Both the position numbers and the translations under genes were made by a program. Shown piece by piece: positions 17,944-29,582 of a DNA stretch of 64,000 nucleotides. The notes under the pieces are model-generated. The model made no database searches. It saw nothing but the letters and a program-made list of their open reading frames with translations, and was not told where the DNA came from. Position 1 is the stretch's first letter. Each line of letters opens with the position of its first letter. This stretch comes from Charina bottae (Eukaryota > Chordata > Lepidosauria > Squamata > Charinaidae): NCBI GenBank assembly GCA_023362775.1, contig JALMGJ010000011.1, forward strand, positions 21,006,001 to 21,070,000. Direction: 5' to 3'.

Positions 17944-18553
17944 CAGAGCTTTCCAAACTTTTCATGTTGGTGACACACTTTTTAGACATGCATCATTTTG
18001 CGACACACTCTTACAGCAGGGCACAAGGCAAGCACTAGGACCTGCGTGGAATCACAGCAGGTTTGGAGGCAGCAAGGCACAAGGCAAGCACTAGGACCTG
18101 CGCGGAATCATAGCAGGTTTGGAGGCAGCAAGGCACATGGCAGGCACTAGGACCTGCGCGGAATCCTGGCAGGTTTGGAGGCAGCAAGGCACAAGGCAGG
18201 CACTAGGACCTGCGCGGAATCCTGGCAGGGCAGGTTTGGAGGCAGCCAGGCACAAGGCAGGCACTAGGACCTGCGCGGAATCCTGGCAGGGCAGGTTTGG
18301 AGGCAGCAAGGCACAAGGCAGGCACTAGGACCTGCGCGGAATCCTGGCAGGGCAGGTTTGGAGGCAGCCAGGCACAAGGCAGGCACTAGGACCTGCGCGG
18401 AATCACAGCAGGTTTGGAGGCAGCAAGGCACAAGGCAGGCACTAGGACCTGCGTGGAATCCTGGCAGGGCTTGGAGGCAGCAGCAGCCGCGACACACCCA
18501 GACACTGCAGCCGACACACTAACGTGTCCCGACACACAGTTTGGAAAGCTCTG
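17944..18553 (+). mobile_element. hAT MITE, subfamily B with 8-unit internal minisatellite
   Basis: The ends are CAGAGCTTTCCAAACTTTTC and ACAGTTTGGAAAGCTCTG. A perfect 8-bp duplication, cactaggt, lies at 17936-17943 and 18554-18561. Between about 18016 and 18480 a unit of roughly 55-61 bp containing CACTAGGACCTGCGCGGAAT is repeated eight times. The terminal sequences are shared with subfamily A, so the two subfamilies differ only inside. Confidence 0.88.
18016..18480 (+). repeat. Minisatellite, about 55-61 bp unit, 8 copies
   Basis: Eight occurrences of CACTAGGACCTGCG are spaced about 55-61 bp apart. Variation is mainly the presence or absence of GGGCA after CCTGGCA and CAC/TAT in place of CCTGG. 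It lies wholly inside the hAT element at 17944-18553. Confidence 0.9.
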
Positions 18554-18651
18554 CACTAGGTGCTAGAGGCAAATTACAAGTAAGGTCCTATAATGAATGG
18601 CAGAAATGAAAACGGGGTGGGGAAGGAAGAAGAAAACAAGAACATTTAGGC

Positions 18652-18785
18652 CAGTGTTTCTCAACCTTAGCAACTTTAAGATATGTGGACTTCAACTCCC
18701 AGAAGTCCCCAGGCAGCATGCTGGCTGGGGAATTCTGGGAGTTGAAGTCCACACATCTTAAAGTTGCTAAGGTTGAGAAACACTG
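18652..18785 (+). mobile_element. Palindromic hAT MITE (CAGTGTTTCTCAACC)
   Basis: Almost the whole element is one inverted repeat (arms about 60 bp, with GGACTTCAACTCCCAGAA inside). The perfect duplication is atttaggc at 18644-18651 and 18786-18793. Confidence 0.9.
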
Positions 18786-18793
18786 ATTTAGGC

Positions 18794-20984
18794 ACTAGTT
18801 CTTAGTATTTACAGTAGTCCTACTTAGCAGCTTAAATGGAAATGATTCAGAGAGGTCAGGACACAGACTAGAAAAGGAGTTGACCCCCAAATCCCAGTGA
18901 TCCACCTCCTACAGCCAGGTGGAATTACAGCTCAAAGATCAGTGCTATATTATCCAGCAATTACGAAGTCTGTGCTGAGCTTTGGATTCCATTCCAAAAA
19001 GATGCTACAGACTGTTTCAGAGCGTGAACACAGCATTTGTCCGCAACTCTTTAAGCCAGCTGCATCTTTTCCCATGCAATCCTGGGAAAAGGCATAGTTG
19101 TGTTAAGAAACTGCAGACAGTTGCTACACTTGCACCTACAAGTCAAACCCAAAGCATCAATAATTAAAGGAGGGTTGCCAAGTCTGAGGATGCAAAAGCT
19201 AAGTCTGCACTTCCCTCAAATGCTTGGGTGTGGCTCCAGAACTCCCCCACCCCCAATGCCATCAATGTGCTATGTAGGTAAAATTATTAAATGTATGGGT
19301 AAAATAATAAGTGTCTTTCTTTGAATTAAACTAAATTTAAAGTTGGGTTTTTTTCATGGCTCCCCCACTATTAGGACTGTAGTTTTTGAAAAAGGTTATA
19401 CATTCCTCAATTAAGGGCTTCCCTCTTCACAGGAATGGGAAGTGACAATGGGACAAATCAGATAGACTATCAGCAACAATTAAGAGGCTATTCATCACTA
19501 ATGCACTAAGGAGAATGATGTAAACTAAGATGACTCTGCAAACAGGAAACATTTAATTCAAGGTAAAGGAGTTCTTAAACACCTCAGATGTGTTTTGCCT
19601 TTCATGTAGACTAGTGCTTTAATTATGTGTAGTTACACACACACAAACACACACACACACACACACACACAAACCTACCAGAAACCAGGTCTTTACAAAG
19701 TAGAAGGATGATACATGGAATGAAACTTCAAGACAAAGAAATATATTAATGCTTCCTAAAAAATGTAAACAAAGGATGACAATTCAAGAGAAAAATACTG
19801 GGAAACAAATTCACAAGGCTCAACGAACATCCTACCATCTCTCTTTCGGGAAGGTGAGAGTACAGACGCACTCAGGTGGACACATTTCATACATTTCCAC
19901 GTGCCAAGACTTTAATTCAGAATCCTATTATCAACATCACACAGTATTCAATAAAGACACACACACAGACACACGTGTATACCACATATATGCACAATAA
20001 AGACATTTATATATCCATGTGGGTACCCACATATGCAGACAGCACCTTGCTAGTACAATCTGCTGGGAAGTACAGGGACGGTTGTGTCCAAGACTTTGTG
20101 CATCTTTCTTAAAAAAATCATTACAGGTGATTTCAGGAAAGGTTGTCTTCTCCCACCCCAGGCCTGGTGCACATGCTACTGTGGCTATCTCTCCCCTCAA
20201 ATGTACTGCTCACTTCTAGATTTTTAGAGGTAAACCAAGCCCTTCCTTCAAACACAAGGTGTAAAAATGCACCATGGACAACGACTCCAATATTTACAGG
20301 ATATTGGGAGAAAATAGTTCTTGGTGTTTCGAGAGCAGACAGTTGGGATAAATTACGCAGACCCATAAATTATCTATGGAAGATGAGCAACCTGGGGTTC
20401 CTTGGTCTCCTTCAGGGATCCCTGAGGATGAGGCCTGATCCGCAGAGATGGGTCTACAAGTGCGATCCCAAATGGAGAACAGGAGGTTAAGCGCACATCC
20501 CTTGCGCCTCTTTGCTGAGGAGGAAGCAATTTCTGCAATCATAGAAGTGTTTCTATTCCTGGGAGTGCAATCAAAAAACCAGCACTCTGCCCAGCTCATC
20601 AGGGCCACGTGCGAGCAGAGACCAACCACCCCGAGCTGCCTCCACACCGCCTTTCCCTCTCCTGCTTCTGTCGCCCCATCGCGGGGGGCACCCTCGTTTG
20701 GGTGTCCAGAGGCCACCCTGAATAGCACTGGTGATGGAGGGGACAAGAGTCACAGTAAAGGGGGATAATAACAGAAAGCCAGGATATCCTGCGAGGAGTG
20801 GTGGGGAGAGAGTGTTCTTTTGTACGCATAAGCCAACTGATAATACTGTTTTTGCCGCTTGCCACCTCTGGATGGCAGGCAACCAACAGCTGGTGGCAGC
20901 GTGGTCAAAGGAGTCTCTAGCAGCAAGGCTGGGGAAGGGGCCATCTTCCATCCTGAAGGAGGAGAGGGAGTGGCAGGGAATGTA
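18794..20984. other. Non-coding stretch
   Basis: Apart from the CA repeat at 19635-19674 nothing was recognised. Several short open frames lack family resemblance. Confidence 0.5.
19635..19674 (+). repeat. (CA)n microsatellite
   Basis: CA units with two AAAC interruptions. Confidence 0.93.
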
Positions 20985-21106
20985 CAGGGCCTAGTAGCTG
21001 GAGAGTCAATTCCTTCTCTGTTAGGGCGCCTGCCCTATGGAACAGCCTCCTGTCCCCCACAATACAAACAGATCCTACTTTGTTGGTCTTTTGCAAGGTC
21101 CTGAAG
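20985..21106 (+). mobile_element. L2/CR1-type LINE fragment, disrupted by a hAT insertion
   Basis: A reading such as SLLGRLPYGTASCPP resembles the ALWNSLPPE region of the L2-type ORF. The hAT composite at 21115 follows immediately. Confidence 0.35.
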
Positions 21107-21114
21107 AGCTAGCT

Positions 21115-21562
21115 CAGAGCTTTCCAAACTTTTCATGTTGGTGACACACTTTTTAGACACGCATCATTTCGCGACACACTCTTACAGCAGGGCATCATTT
21201 CGTGACACACTCTTACAGCAGGGCACAAGGCAGGCACTAGGACCTGCGCGGAATCCTGGCAGGGCTCGGAGGCAGCCAGGCACAAGGCAGGCACTAGGAC
21301 CTGCGCGGAATCCTGGCAGGGCTCGGAGGCAGCAAGGCACAAGGCAGGCACTAGGACCTGCGCGGAATCCTGGCAGGGCTCGGAGGCAGCAGCAGCCACG
21401 ACACACCCAGACACTGCAGCTGACACACTAACGTGTCCCGACACACAGTTTGGAAAGCTCTGCTCTAGCAATTGCAAGGGATGCTGCCCCAGAGGTGGTT
21501 GGTTGAAAATGCCATTGCGTGGGACAGGTTGGGGCTCCTGACACACAGTTTGGAAAGCTCTG
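21115..21562 (+). mobile_element. hAT MITE, subfamily B, composite with two right ends
   Basis: The left end at 21115 and the outer right end at 21562 are flanked by a perfect duplication, agctagct (21107-21114 and 21563-21570). An inner right terminus ends at 21462 and is followed by ctctagca, another nnnTAnnn octamer, and about 70 bp of unrelated sequence before the outer end (21540-21562). The internal minisatellite has three units. Confidence 0.8.
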
Positions 21563-21685
21563 AGCTAGCTGTTTCCCCAGGCACTGGGGTCAGGATGTTA
21601 GTATGGGGCCCCTGGTATGTGTTTATGCTATTAGTAGTTTTACTGTGCCTCGATGTAGTTTGACTTGATCTCTCTTGGTTTAATG

Positions 21686-21799
21686 CAGTGTTTCTCAACC
21701 TTGGCAACTTTGAGATGGGTGGGAATTCTGGGAGCTGGCTGGGGAATTCTGGGAATGGAAGTCCACCCATCTCAAAGTTGCCAAGGTTGAGAAACACTG
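21686..21799 (+). mobile_element. Palindromic hAT MITE (CAGTGTTTCTCAACC)
   Basis: Inverted-repeat element with flanks gtttaatg and gttgaatg (7 of 8). It is slightly shortened in the centre. Confidence 0.88.
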
Positions 21800-22107
21800 G
21801 TTGAATGGAACCCCCGGGATAGACGGGTGGCCATATAGATGTCTCGAGGCTCGGGAAAGTTGCTTTTTCACAACTCCATCGTACCCTATTTGTAAGATGG
21901 GGATTATACTGCAGGCTTTCTTACAGAGGTAGTTGGGAGTCTTTTGCAAATTGAAAAAGAGTAAGCTAATTTCTCTGGGGTAAGTGGAACCAAATGTGCA
22001 CGCGCACGCACACACTCATGGTGAACAGGAAGGGATAATTCATCATCATGCTACAAAATACCCCAAGTCTCCTTGAACTTCTTAAATGTGTGAAGGACCA
22101 TGTAGTG

Positions 22108-22242
22108 CAGTGTTTCTCAACCTTGGCAACTTTAAGAGGTGTGGACTTCAACTCCCAGAATTCCCCAGCCAGTCATGCTGGCTGGGGAATTCTGGGAGTT
22201 GAAGTCCACATATCTTAAAGTTGCCAAGGTTGAGAAACACTG
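22108..22242 (+). mobile_element. Palindromic hAT MITE (CAGTGTTTCTCAACC)
   Basis: Full palindrome with a centre around CCAGTCATGCTGGCTGG. The flanking octamers are decayed (atgtagtg and gtgtaagg). Confidence 0.88.
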
Positions 22243-22250
22243 GTGTAAGG

Positions 22251-23119
22251 TCAGACAGCCTGGATGAGGAGGCTGAAAAAGATGGGGGTTCCTTGGGGGG
22301 ACTCTGCCCTGCATCTGAGTTGATCGTGTCCCTCCAAATTCTTCTGAGACTAACATCTAGGGGAAAATGATACGCTGCAACTGCTACCCTCTAAGGAAGA
22401 ACCGGTTAAAAATCCTGAAAGAAAACCCACTTTCAGCCTGGATTTAGCCAGCCACCTGCTTAGAGGAATTCCAGCAAACGTGAAAGGGAACCTGGAGCTG
22501 CTGGCACCTGTACTGACACCCACCCCATTCAACGGCTGACAAACCAAACACCGTTGGGGCATCTGCCTGGATTTCTCCTCCTCCGAAGAGGTCTTCCTAA
22601 TTCTTCCTCCATTAGTCTCTGGCTCCCACTTCCCTCACCCTGCCTCTTCCCCCCATCTCTCAAGAGTTCCCCCCCCCCCCCGTTCTTTTTCTTTCTTTCC
22701 CCCTCTCCCCTCTCTCTTTACTTCCTGCTGGAGATATTGATTTTCCTGCCTTTTCTTTTTCTCCCCTCGGGCCCCCCGAGTCGTGCTGTGTTTTTGTCCC
22801 TTCCCTTGCTTTGTATTCCTGCGCGTGTCTCAGCCGAAGGAACGCAGAAATGAACACGGCCCCCAGGTGTTTGACATGGCCGGGGGAAGGGGGCCTCTCT
22901 GCCCGCCGCGCCCAGGCCAGGCGGATGGCCCTCGCCTGAGCTGACTTCAGGGTGGGGCATTTTCCCTGCGGCCCAGCCTGCAGCGGCTTCTCATACTCAT
23001 ATGGGGAACAGCAATTATTTTGGAGGGATGCCTCAGTTGGGCGTGTGCCCTCAAAGGGGGATTCTGTAAGGCCTAGGAATTCTCCAGATGGGTTTCTGCA
23101 GACCCTGCTTGATGGGAAG
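22251..23119. other. Non-coding, C-rich in part
   Basis: Pyrimidine-rich with a C run near 22669-22682, and moderately GC-rich at 22850-22990. No gene recognised. Confidence 0.5.
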
Positions 23120-23163
23120 TAGGATAGAGTTATTTATAAAAATAATAAAGGCCGGGTAGAAAA

Positions 23164-23210
<47 letters not shown>

Positions 23211-23211
23211 A
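23120..23211 (+). repeat. LINE tail with (AAAT)n
   Basis: TTATTTATAAAAATAATAAA followed by GGCCGGGTAGAAAATAAATA is a short retroposon tail. It runs into about 12 AAAT units. Confidence 0.6.
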
Positions 23212-23289
23212 ATGCAGCCATGGCCTTGTTAGGTTTGGCAAAACTACTGCGCCGTTAGTTATTATTGCAGCAAGAAGCATTTTCTCTTT

Positions 23290-25105
23290 TCTTTTTTCTT
23301 TTTTTTATAATAAATTTTATTAGGTTTCAAGAAAAGAAGAAAAACTACAAAAAAAAACGAGAAACTACAAAGAAAGGTGAAAAAACTAAAAATGTGTGGA
23401 AACACAAGAGAAATTTTTTTCAAATTTATAAAAAGATGTGGTTTCCAACTTTTAACAGCAAGGATATACAAAAATGTCCATAATCACTTACTTTATATTA
23501 AAACAAAACACCACATTATTTCTATGTCATTCCACTTTAACACATAATAAAAAACACTAAGTACAGTTACTCCTCCCCCTTATATTAAAATAAAGAAAAA
23601 AAAGTTCATATAAACCTCCTAAACATCTTTCTCCCCTCCAAAAGATAAAAATATTTAATTATTCCCTTCTTACCACTATTTTATACATTTCTGTCTACTA
23701 TAATAAGGATCAAATTAAAAAGCACATAAATTGTCTATTATACTTAATAGTACAACGATTTTAATAATCCCAATCTTAATAAACCCAAGAAACAAAGACA
23801 ATTCAAAACAGTAATTCCATATCTTTAAAAGGGAATAACATCAATCAAATCCTCAAAGCAAACCAGATAAACATTCTTTAACCCTAATACAACAGTTTTA
23901 ATAGTTTTCATCTTAATAAACCCAAAAAACAAAGCCAATTCAAAACAGTAAATCCAAATCTTTAAAGGCAAATAGCATCAATCAAATCCTTAAAGCAAAC
24001 CAACCCTTACCCCACTTCAAAATAAACCAAAGCAGTTACATATCCCCACAATATGCACAGAGCTTTCCTCTTGAAAGAATCAAACAGCCCAACTGCCCCC
24101 CTCAAAGATTCCAGGTTCTTTTCATGGCATTCCACCAGGAGATCGATTTTACTTATGGCTTGCAGGTCACTCTCTCCCTTAGATTTCTCTAACTCCATTA
24201 TCCATTCTTCATCCAGCATCTCGATAAAAATCCCAATCTCAGTCTTAAAAAAAACCTTTCTATCGCTCTTAAATTCCTCAATTTCATCCACCACATCCCC
24301 AACCTGATGGCACATTTTAGATCTCATATTTTCCACAATGTCCTGGATATCTTGCATAAAAGTTTGATAAAAGTCAGAAGAAATCTGTTTAAAATCCTGG
24401 TGAAAGTCAGAAAGAATTTGTTTGAAATCCTCCATGTCTCAAGCAGTAGATTATGGCACCCCCTATGAGCTTAACCAGCAAAAGTCGAAGATATGAAAGG
24501 ATTCCGGAATGTGTTTACATAAGCGGAAGTGAGATATGCAGACAGTTCCCCAGGGAAAGTAGAAGCAGAAAACTAAAAGTTCAAAACAGCCAATTCAACG
24601 TGTAGGAAAATGCTAATATCTTCAAATTTAGTACAAAAATAATAACAGGTAGACAATTGTTTACTCTCAATCTTTGGAATTTCCTTTGGAAGGAAAACGA
24701 AATCCAAAACTTAAAATATTTTTTTTAAAGAAAAGTAATCCCAAAAATAACGTTAAGCACCAAGAGAACCAGCTTCTCGCTGTAGAAAGCCTCTCTTGGG
24801 GTACATATACTTTTGGTGATTTAGAAATGGGGTGGCCGGTCTTAGTGTCCCTTTAAGGCTTGGAAAGTAATGAAGTCCCCACTTCCCAGCTGGCTCTTAC
24901 CAGTCGAACGCGAAACGCTGTTTGCGATCTTCTAGCTGCAAGCAGCCATCCAAAGGACAGATGGGATGATTCCAGGTATTCTCCTTGATCCAGAGAACAT
25001 TTCTGGGCTTCAGGAAAACCTGCCTGAGCCCGAAAAAAATTACCGCATTGTCAGCTCCGCCCGCTGAACCAGTGGGCACAGCCTTTCAGTCCGCCATTCC
25101 CACCG
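23290..25105 (-). mobile_element. L1-like non-autonomous retroelement with an ORF1-like frame, no ORF2
   Basis: On the minus strand a GC-rich 5' block (beginning GGGGCTTCCGGTGGGAATGG, near 25105) leads to an open frame and then a long A/T-rich 3' part ending in a poly-A-like tail near 23290. No reverse transcriptase is encoded. The layout resembles HAL1-type L1 derivatives; the family call is tentative. Confidence 0.45.
24007..24435 (-). CDS. Retroelement ORF1-like protein, 142 codons, coiled-coil-like
   Basis: This open frame starts MEDFKQILSDFHQDFKQISS, with repeated FxQxFKQI-type spacing, and continues with charged, leucine-rich sequence (VVDEIEEFKSDRKVFF, CHEKNLESLRGAVGLFDSF) that suggests a coiled coil. 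It sits at the place where L1 elements have ORF1, just downstream of a GC-rich leader on the same strand. No RNA-recognition motif can be seen and the frame is short for an ORF1p, so it is probably truncated. It is a transposon frame within intergenic DNA, not a host gene. Confidence 0.35.
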   Translation of the reverse strand: MEDFKQILSDFHQDFKQISSDFYQTFMQDIQDIVENMRSKMCHQVGDVVDEIEEFKSDRKVFFKTEIGIFIEMLDEEWIMELEKSKGESDLQAISKIDLLVECHEKNLESLRGAVGLFDSFKRKALCILWGYVTALVYFEVG

Positions 25106-25109
25106 GAAG

Positions 25110-25215
25110 CCCCTCTTTTTTCTTTTTTTCTCTGTATTCCTTTTTTTCTTTTTTTCTTTTTATATTTTCTTAGTTTGTATTAGTTTTTTATCTTTGTATA
25201 TGTAAACTTTAATAA
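25110..25215 (+). repeat. L1-like 3' tail, plus orientation
   Basis: TTTGTATTAGTTTTTTATCT then AACTTTAATAAAACTATTAT is the reverse complement of the tails at 13190 and 17205. Confidence 0.5.
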
Positions 25216-25816
25216 AACTATTATATAAAAAAAGCATAAATGCTGCCAAAATACTAAGGGTATCAAGGAGGTCCTTCATCACTTCAAGGCAAAGGAGGGA
25301 TTAGAAAGGTCAGTGTCATCCGTCCAAAATACCTGGCCTGAACATTCAGAATTACCATTTTTAAAAAATATCCCTGGTTTAGATCAGGTAGGAGGACGGC
25401 TGTGATAGTTTACGGTAGTCAAAAATCAGGAGTCTGGCGCACCTTTTCAGACTAATCGATATTATTAAACGGCATAAGCTTTTGTGAGCCTCCACTGAGT
25501 TTATGCCTTTTAATAAAATTTGTGAGCCTGAACAGGTGCAACCAGACTCCTTCTGATTTCTGGCTCAGACCAGGAATTGAATTATAGCATGCACGGAAAT
25601 TCTATTCCGTTTTCTGAGATATTCCCTACTCATCCATTCCGATTCCCCCTCCCCCTGCAATGAAGAATGCAAAATAAAGGATTTAAGTCACAGGAAGGCC
25701 AGTCCCAAATGAATGTTAGAAAAAAACTTCCTAACAGAGTAGTTGGACAAACGACCCAACATCCCAAAGAGGCGTGTGCGCTTCTCTTCATTGGATGTCT
25801 TCAATAGAGGCTAGCC

Positions 25817-25946
25817 CACTGTTTTTCAAGCTTGGCAACTTTAAGATGTGTGGACTTCAACTCCCAGAATTCCCCAGCCAGCTGGATGGGGAATTCTGGG
25901 AGTTGAAGTCCACACATCTTAAAGTTGCCAAGTTTGAAAAACACTG
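25817..25946 (+). mobile_element. Palindromic hAT MITE (CACTGTTTTTCAAGC variant)
   Basis: Same family with diverged termini. Flanks are ggctagcc and ggccagac (6 of 8). Confidence 0.85.
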
Positions 25947-26519
25947 GGCCAGACAGTCACCTGTCTGGATGCTTTCACTGCTGAATTCCTGGAGTGAGAA
26001 GCAGATGGTCTAATATCCCAACCCAAGAATTATATTATACTACTGAAATGTGCTGGAAGGGCAGACTGTATATGTCACTGGCAGAATCAGAAAGGCTGAG
26101 GGCATAAGGGGAAAGTTAGGAAAGGCTCCATCTGCAACAGCACTTAGTCCATAGGCCGCTCCAGGTAAAGGCCTTGGCTAGCAGGGAGACCAAGACATTT
26201 TCCCTTAGCACTTGGTTCCTTATGTTGGGCTGAAATAGTCCCAAATGTAGTTGTGAAGCAAGGCTAGAAAAGCAGAGGAACCTGTGGGTCAGGCCTGAAG
26301 AGCAACCCTGTTGCTCTAACAGAGTACAGTATAGGACACTAAAACTCATGCAGAACATGACCAGCTTATGGATATTAGATGGACACCAGTCCCACTGAAC
26401 TCCAAAACAGTCTTTGGGGCTAATGTAACAGATTGTGCGAATCCAGCAGCTGTATGGTTCTGTTCACACGAGATCAGTTAAAAATACAGCATGCTAAATT
26501 TAGTTCAGGATAGGAAGAG

Positions 26520-26885
26520 TGTTGACTCTTTTGAACGTTGGTATTGGAGAAGATTCCTGAGAATACCATGGACAGCCAAGGAAACAAATAATGGATCATT
26601 GAACAAATCAACCCAGAGCTGTCACTCGAGGCACAAATGATGAGGTTCAAATTATCCTACTTCCGACACATTATGCAAAGACCCAGCTCTCTGGAAAAGA
26701 CACTAATGCTGGGAAAGGTGGAAGGAAAGAGACAAAGAGGACGACCAGCAGCAAGGTGGAGGGACTCAGTTAGAGTGGCAATGGGTGCACCATTGGAAGA
26801 CCTGAAGGACCAGGCTAGGGACAGATTGTCATGGAGAAAATCTATCTATGTGGTCGCTAGGAATCGAAAATGACTTGATGGCACA
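26520..26885 (+). mobile_element. BovB-like (RTE) LINE 3' fragment
   Basis: The frame reads FRHIMQRPSSLEKTLMLGKV and GKRQRGRPAARW, the C-terminal signature of BovB ORF2. It ends at a stop near the (AATC)n repeat. The upstream part (CCATGGACAGCCAAGGAAAC) corresponds to the VPWTARR segment in another frame. Confidence 0.75.
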
Positions 26886-26886
26886 T

Positions 26887-26918
<32 letters not shown>
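26887..26918 (+). repeat. (AATC)n microsatellite
   Basis: Eight AATC units form the tail of the BovB-like fragment. Confidence 0.92.
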
Positions 26919-27624
26919 TTAGTTAATTTTAACCTTACTTAGGGGAATGCATGTATGCGTGCATCCAATGTACTGGTAGCTGAGCACGTTGTATACAAAT
27001 AGAGCTCTTTGGATTAGTTATTATGATTCAGTGTATTGATGAACCCGGAACATGGGTGAATTCAGTAACTACAAGTCTTGTCCTCCGTTGGGGTGGGTGG
27101 AGATTTAGATGTTCTTCTGATCCCACCCCAAACTCTTTGAATGTCTTGGCCAGAGAGGGACTGAAGAGTTTGCTGGCTCAAATCAAAGGTCCATCAGGTT
27201 CAGGATCCAAGATGTTGAACCAGATGTTTTCCCATCATCTTTCTGTTTGCCCTACACAGAAAATTATGTTCAGAGATACACTGTTTCTGAACATGGGAGC
27301 TCCATTTCACCCCCACCCCAGGCTCATAGTCTCTGATAGACCTGCCATCGATGGGTGTTTTCTGTTAAATCTCTTCTTAAACCTTCTAACTGGATTGCTA
27401 TCATCTACCATGGCACAGAATTCCACCAGTTCATTCTGGGTTGCATATAGGAGCGTCCTGCTGCTTCTCCACATCTCTGGCCAGCTGTTTTCAGAGGGTG
27501 ACCTCACAGTCTGGTTTTAGGCAGAACATGAAAAATACTCTCCCTGCTTTCTTCATAATTATTTGAAATTTTATATTATCTCTTACTTGCCCTTTTTTTT
27601 CCTGTGGGGAAAATAGGAGGAGGG

Positions 27625-27705
27625 AGTACTAGGTATGTTCGCCGCCTTGAGTTATTTATAAAAAATAATAAAGGCGGGATAGCCAATAAATAAATAAATA
27701 AATCA
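27625..27705 (+). repeat. LINE/SINE tail
   Basis: CCGCCTTGAGTTATTTATAA then GGCGGGATAGCCAATAAATA, the same tail type as at 23120. Confidence 0.55.
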
Positions 27706-27741
27706 GACTCGGCTTCCCTTTTAGCCACGCTGCCTCGATGA

Positions 27742-27788
<47 letters not shown>
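27742..27788 (+). repeat. (CA)n microsatellite
   Basis: About 23 uninterrupted CA units. Confidence 0.97.
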
Positions 27789-27789
<1 letters not shown>

Positions 27790-27790
<1 letters not shown>

Positions 27791-29554
27791 CTCGGAGAGG
27801 TTTAATCAAAGCCGGCAGGTTTCATTTCCACCTGCCAAAAGCCTGCAGGAACAAAATCCCCCAGATCATTGAGGTTGGGGGGGGGGAGAAAAAGAAGGGA
27901 GGACTCAGACTGCCTGCAAAGGAAAGGAACTGGAGCGGGGGGGGGCTGAGATATTACCCAAGGGGAACCAATTGCGGGGTTCCCAAGGCCAGAGGAGAGA
28001 TGAGGGGTCCTGGGTTTTGTGCGTCAATTTCATGCCTTCCTTAATCCCATCAAGTGATGCCTCAGACTCTCCTCTGCCTGTAATTAATTTAAAAACTGCA
28101 CACACGCACACACTCACAGTCTCAAGACTGCCGCACAGGATCTCTGCTGATGCCTCATTATTTTAGTTTGCTACTTCGGTATCCCTGGGTCCATATTTCA
28201 GCTATTTCCTGCTTTTTCCATCTCCCCCCCCTTCTTTTTTTATTTTCAGACCTACTTAAGTCACTTGTTTCCCTATCTTTAGCCACAGTGTTTAGTCTTG
28301 ACTCTGGAATACGGGAAGTAATGATTGGCATCTGTAGGGTGCACCGAATTGCTGTAGACTTCACTAACCTGAGATGAAGTTGCTTGAGCTTGAGGCTGGA
28401 ATGGTAGCAATAAAATGAAATTTCAGCCCCGCTCCCTCCCATTAAAACAACAACAACAAAATAAAGCCTTCCTGAACTTGAACATTCTCCCAGCCTACAA
28501 CTCTTGTCCCCTAATTCTACATGGGGTGCATGCTGCAGTTGCTCAGTGACAAGAGTGGGGGAGCTCTGCACATGCTCAAGAGAAGTGTGCTGAGGCTCAA
28601 CTCTGGATGAGGCCACATCAAGCTGAAACTAGCAGTCTTCAAATCATCTGCCAACTTTGCTGCCCTAAACTGCTTCGGTGTTACAGCACTGGCCTCAACA
28701 CAGACGTAAAAGAAGATTCTTGCCCAAACAGCTGCTTTCATCTCCCCCCCCCCCCAAGCAGGGCCCTTTTCCAGCTGTTTCAGTGTTTGCCCGTTTCCTG
28801 GAACGCAGACAACAGACAACAGGCGGCCGCTTTCGCTAACACAGCCGTGGCTAGCAATTTGGACCGTGTTCCCCCACCACTGCCTTCTCTGCTCTCCACC
28901 GGAGTGAGGGGGGAAACCTTTTCATAAGTGTCCATTAGTGGCTTGTTCTGGCAACCGGAGCATCTGGAGGAAGGGGGTAGATTGGCAATCATTCCAGAAT
29001 ACTTTGGTTTTTCCTTGGAGGAACAGGTGGGGGGTTGATGGCAGCAAGAGATAAATGAGGGAGGGTGTGAGGGAACACAGAGACACGAGAAAAATGGCTA
29101 TGGGTGAGAAGCGATAGAAGGACGGCCATCATAAACCTGTAGGTCTGGCTGAAGGAAGCTTCAGCGGCACCATGGACTCCACACAACGGAAGGAGGCCAA
29201 GGCTGTAGAAAGGGGGCACTGCCTCATAAGCCAGCATTTATAGCTGATTTCTTGATTTTGGAACGGCTGTAACTCTCCTCTAGAAAAAATGCCCATGCAA
29301 ACGCTGTTTTCGCTGAGCAGCCTCCAGCCGCCTCGTGCCCTGCAGATGTGCCGAGCTCCAACATGTCTCGCTCTCATTCCTACATCTTGAGTCTCCGACG
29401 GCCGTTTGCATCGTTCATTTGCACAGAAGATGCAGTGGAAGAGTTGGGCTTGTGTGCAGCTAGGTTGTCGTGTAAGTGCAGTGAGCAAGAAAGAGAACAT
29501 CGCAATGGTATTTACTACCTGTTTGTATAATGAGAAAGAGTACAAATATTTAAA
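27790..29554. other. Non-coding stretch
   Basis: Contains short G and C runs (27877-27887, 28745-28756). No recognisable gene. Confidence 0.5.
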
Positions 29555-29582
29555 CGTGTGTGTGTGTGTGTGTGTGTGTGTA
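29555..29582 (+). repeat. (TG)n microsatellite
   Basis: About 13 TG units. Confidence 0.95.

Noticed and set aside
18016..18480. Regular repeat array that could be taken for a CRISPR array or a repeat protein
   Set aside because: It is a minisatellite inside a eukaryotic hAT element with no conserved repeat/variable spacer pattern. The open frames across it are by-products of unit length.
28158..28616. 152-codon minus-strand open frame
   Set aside because: No family resemblance, and the sequence is low in structure; treated as a chance frame in non-coding DNA.
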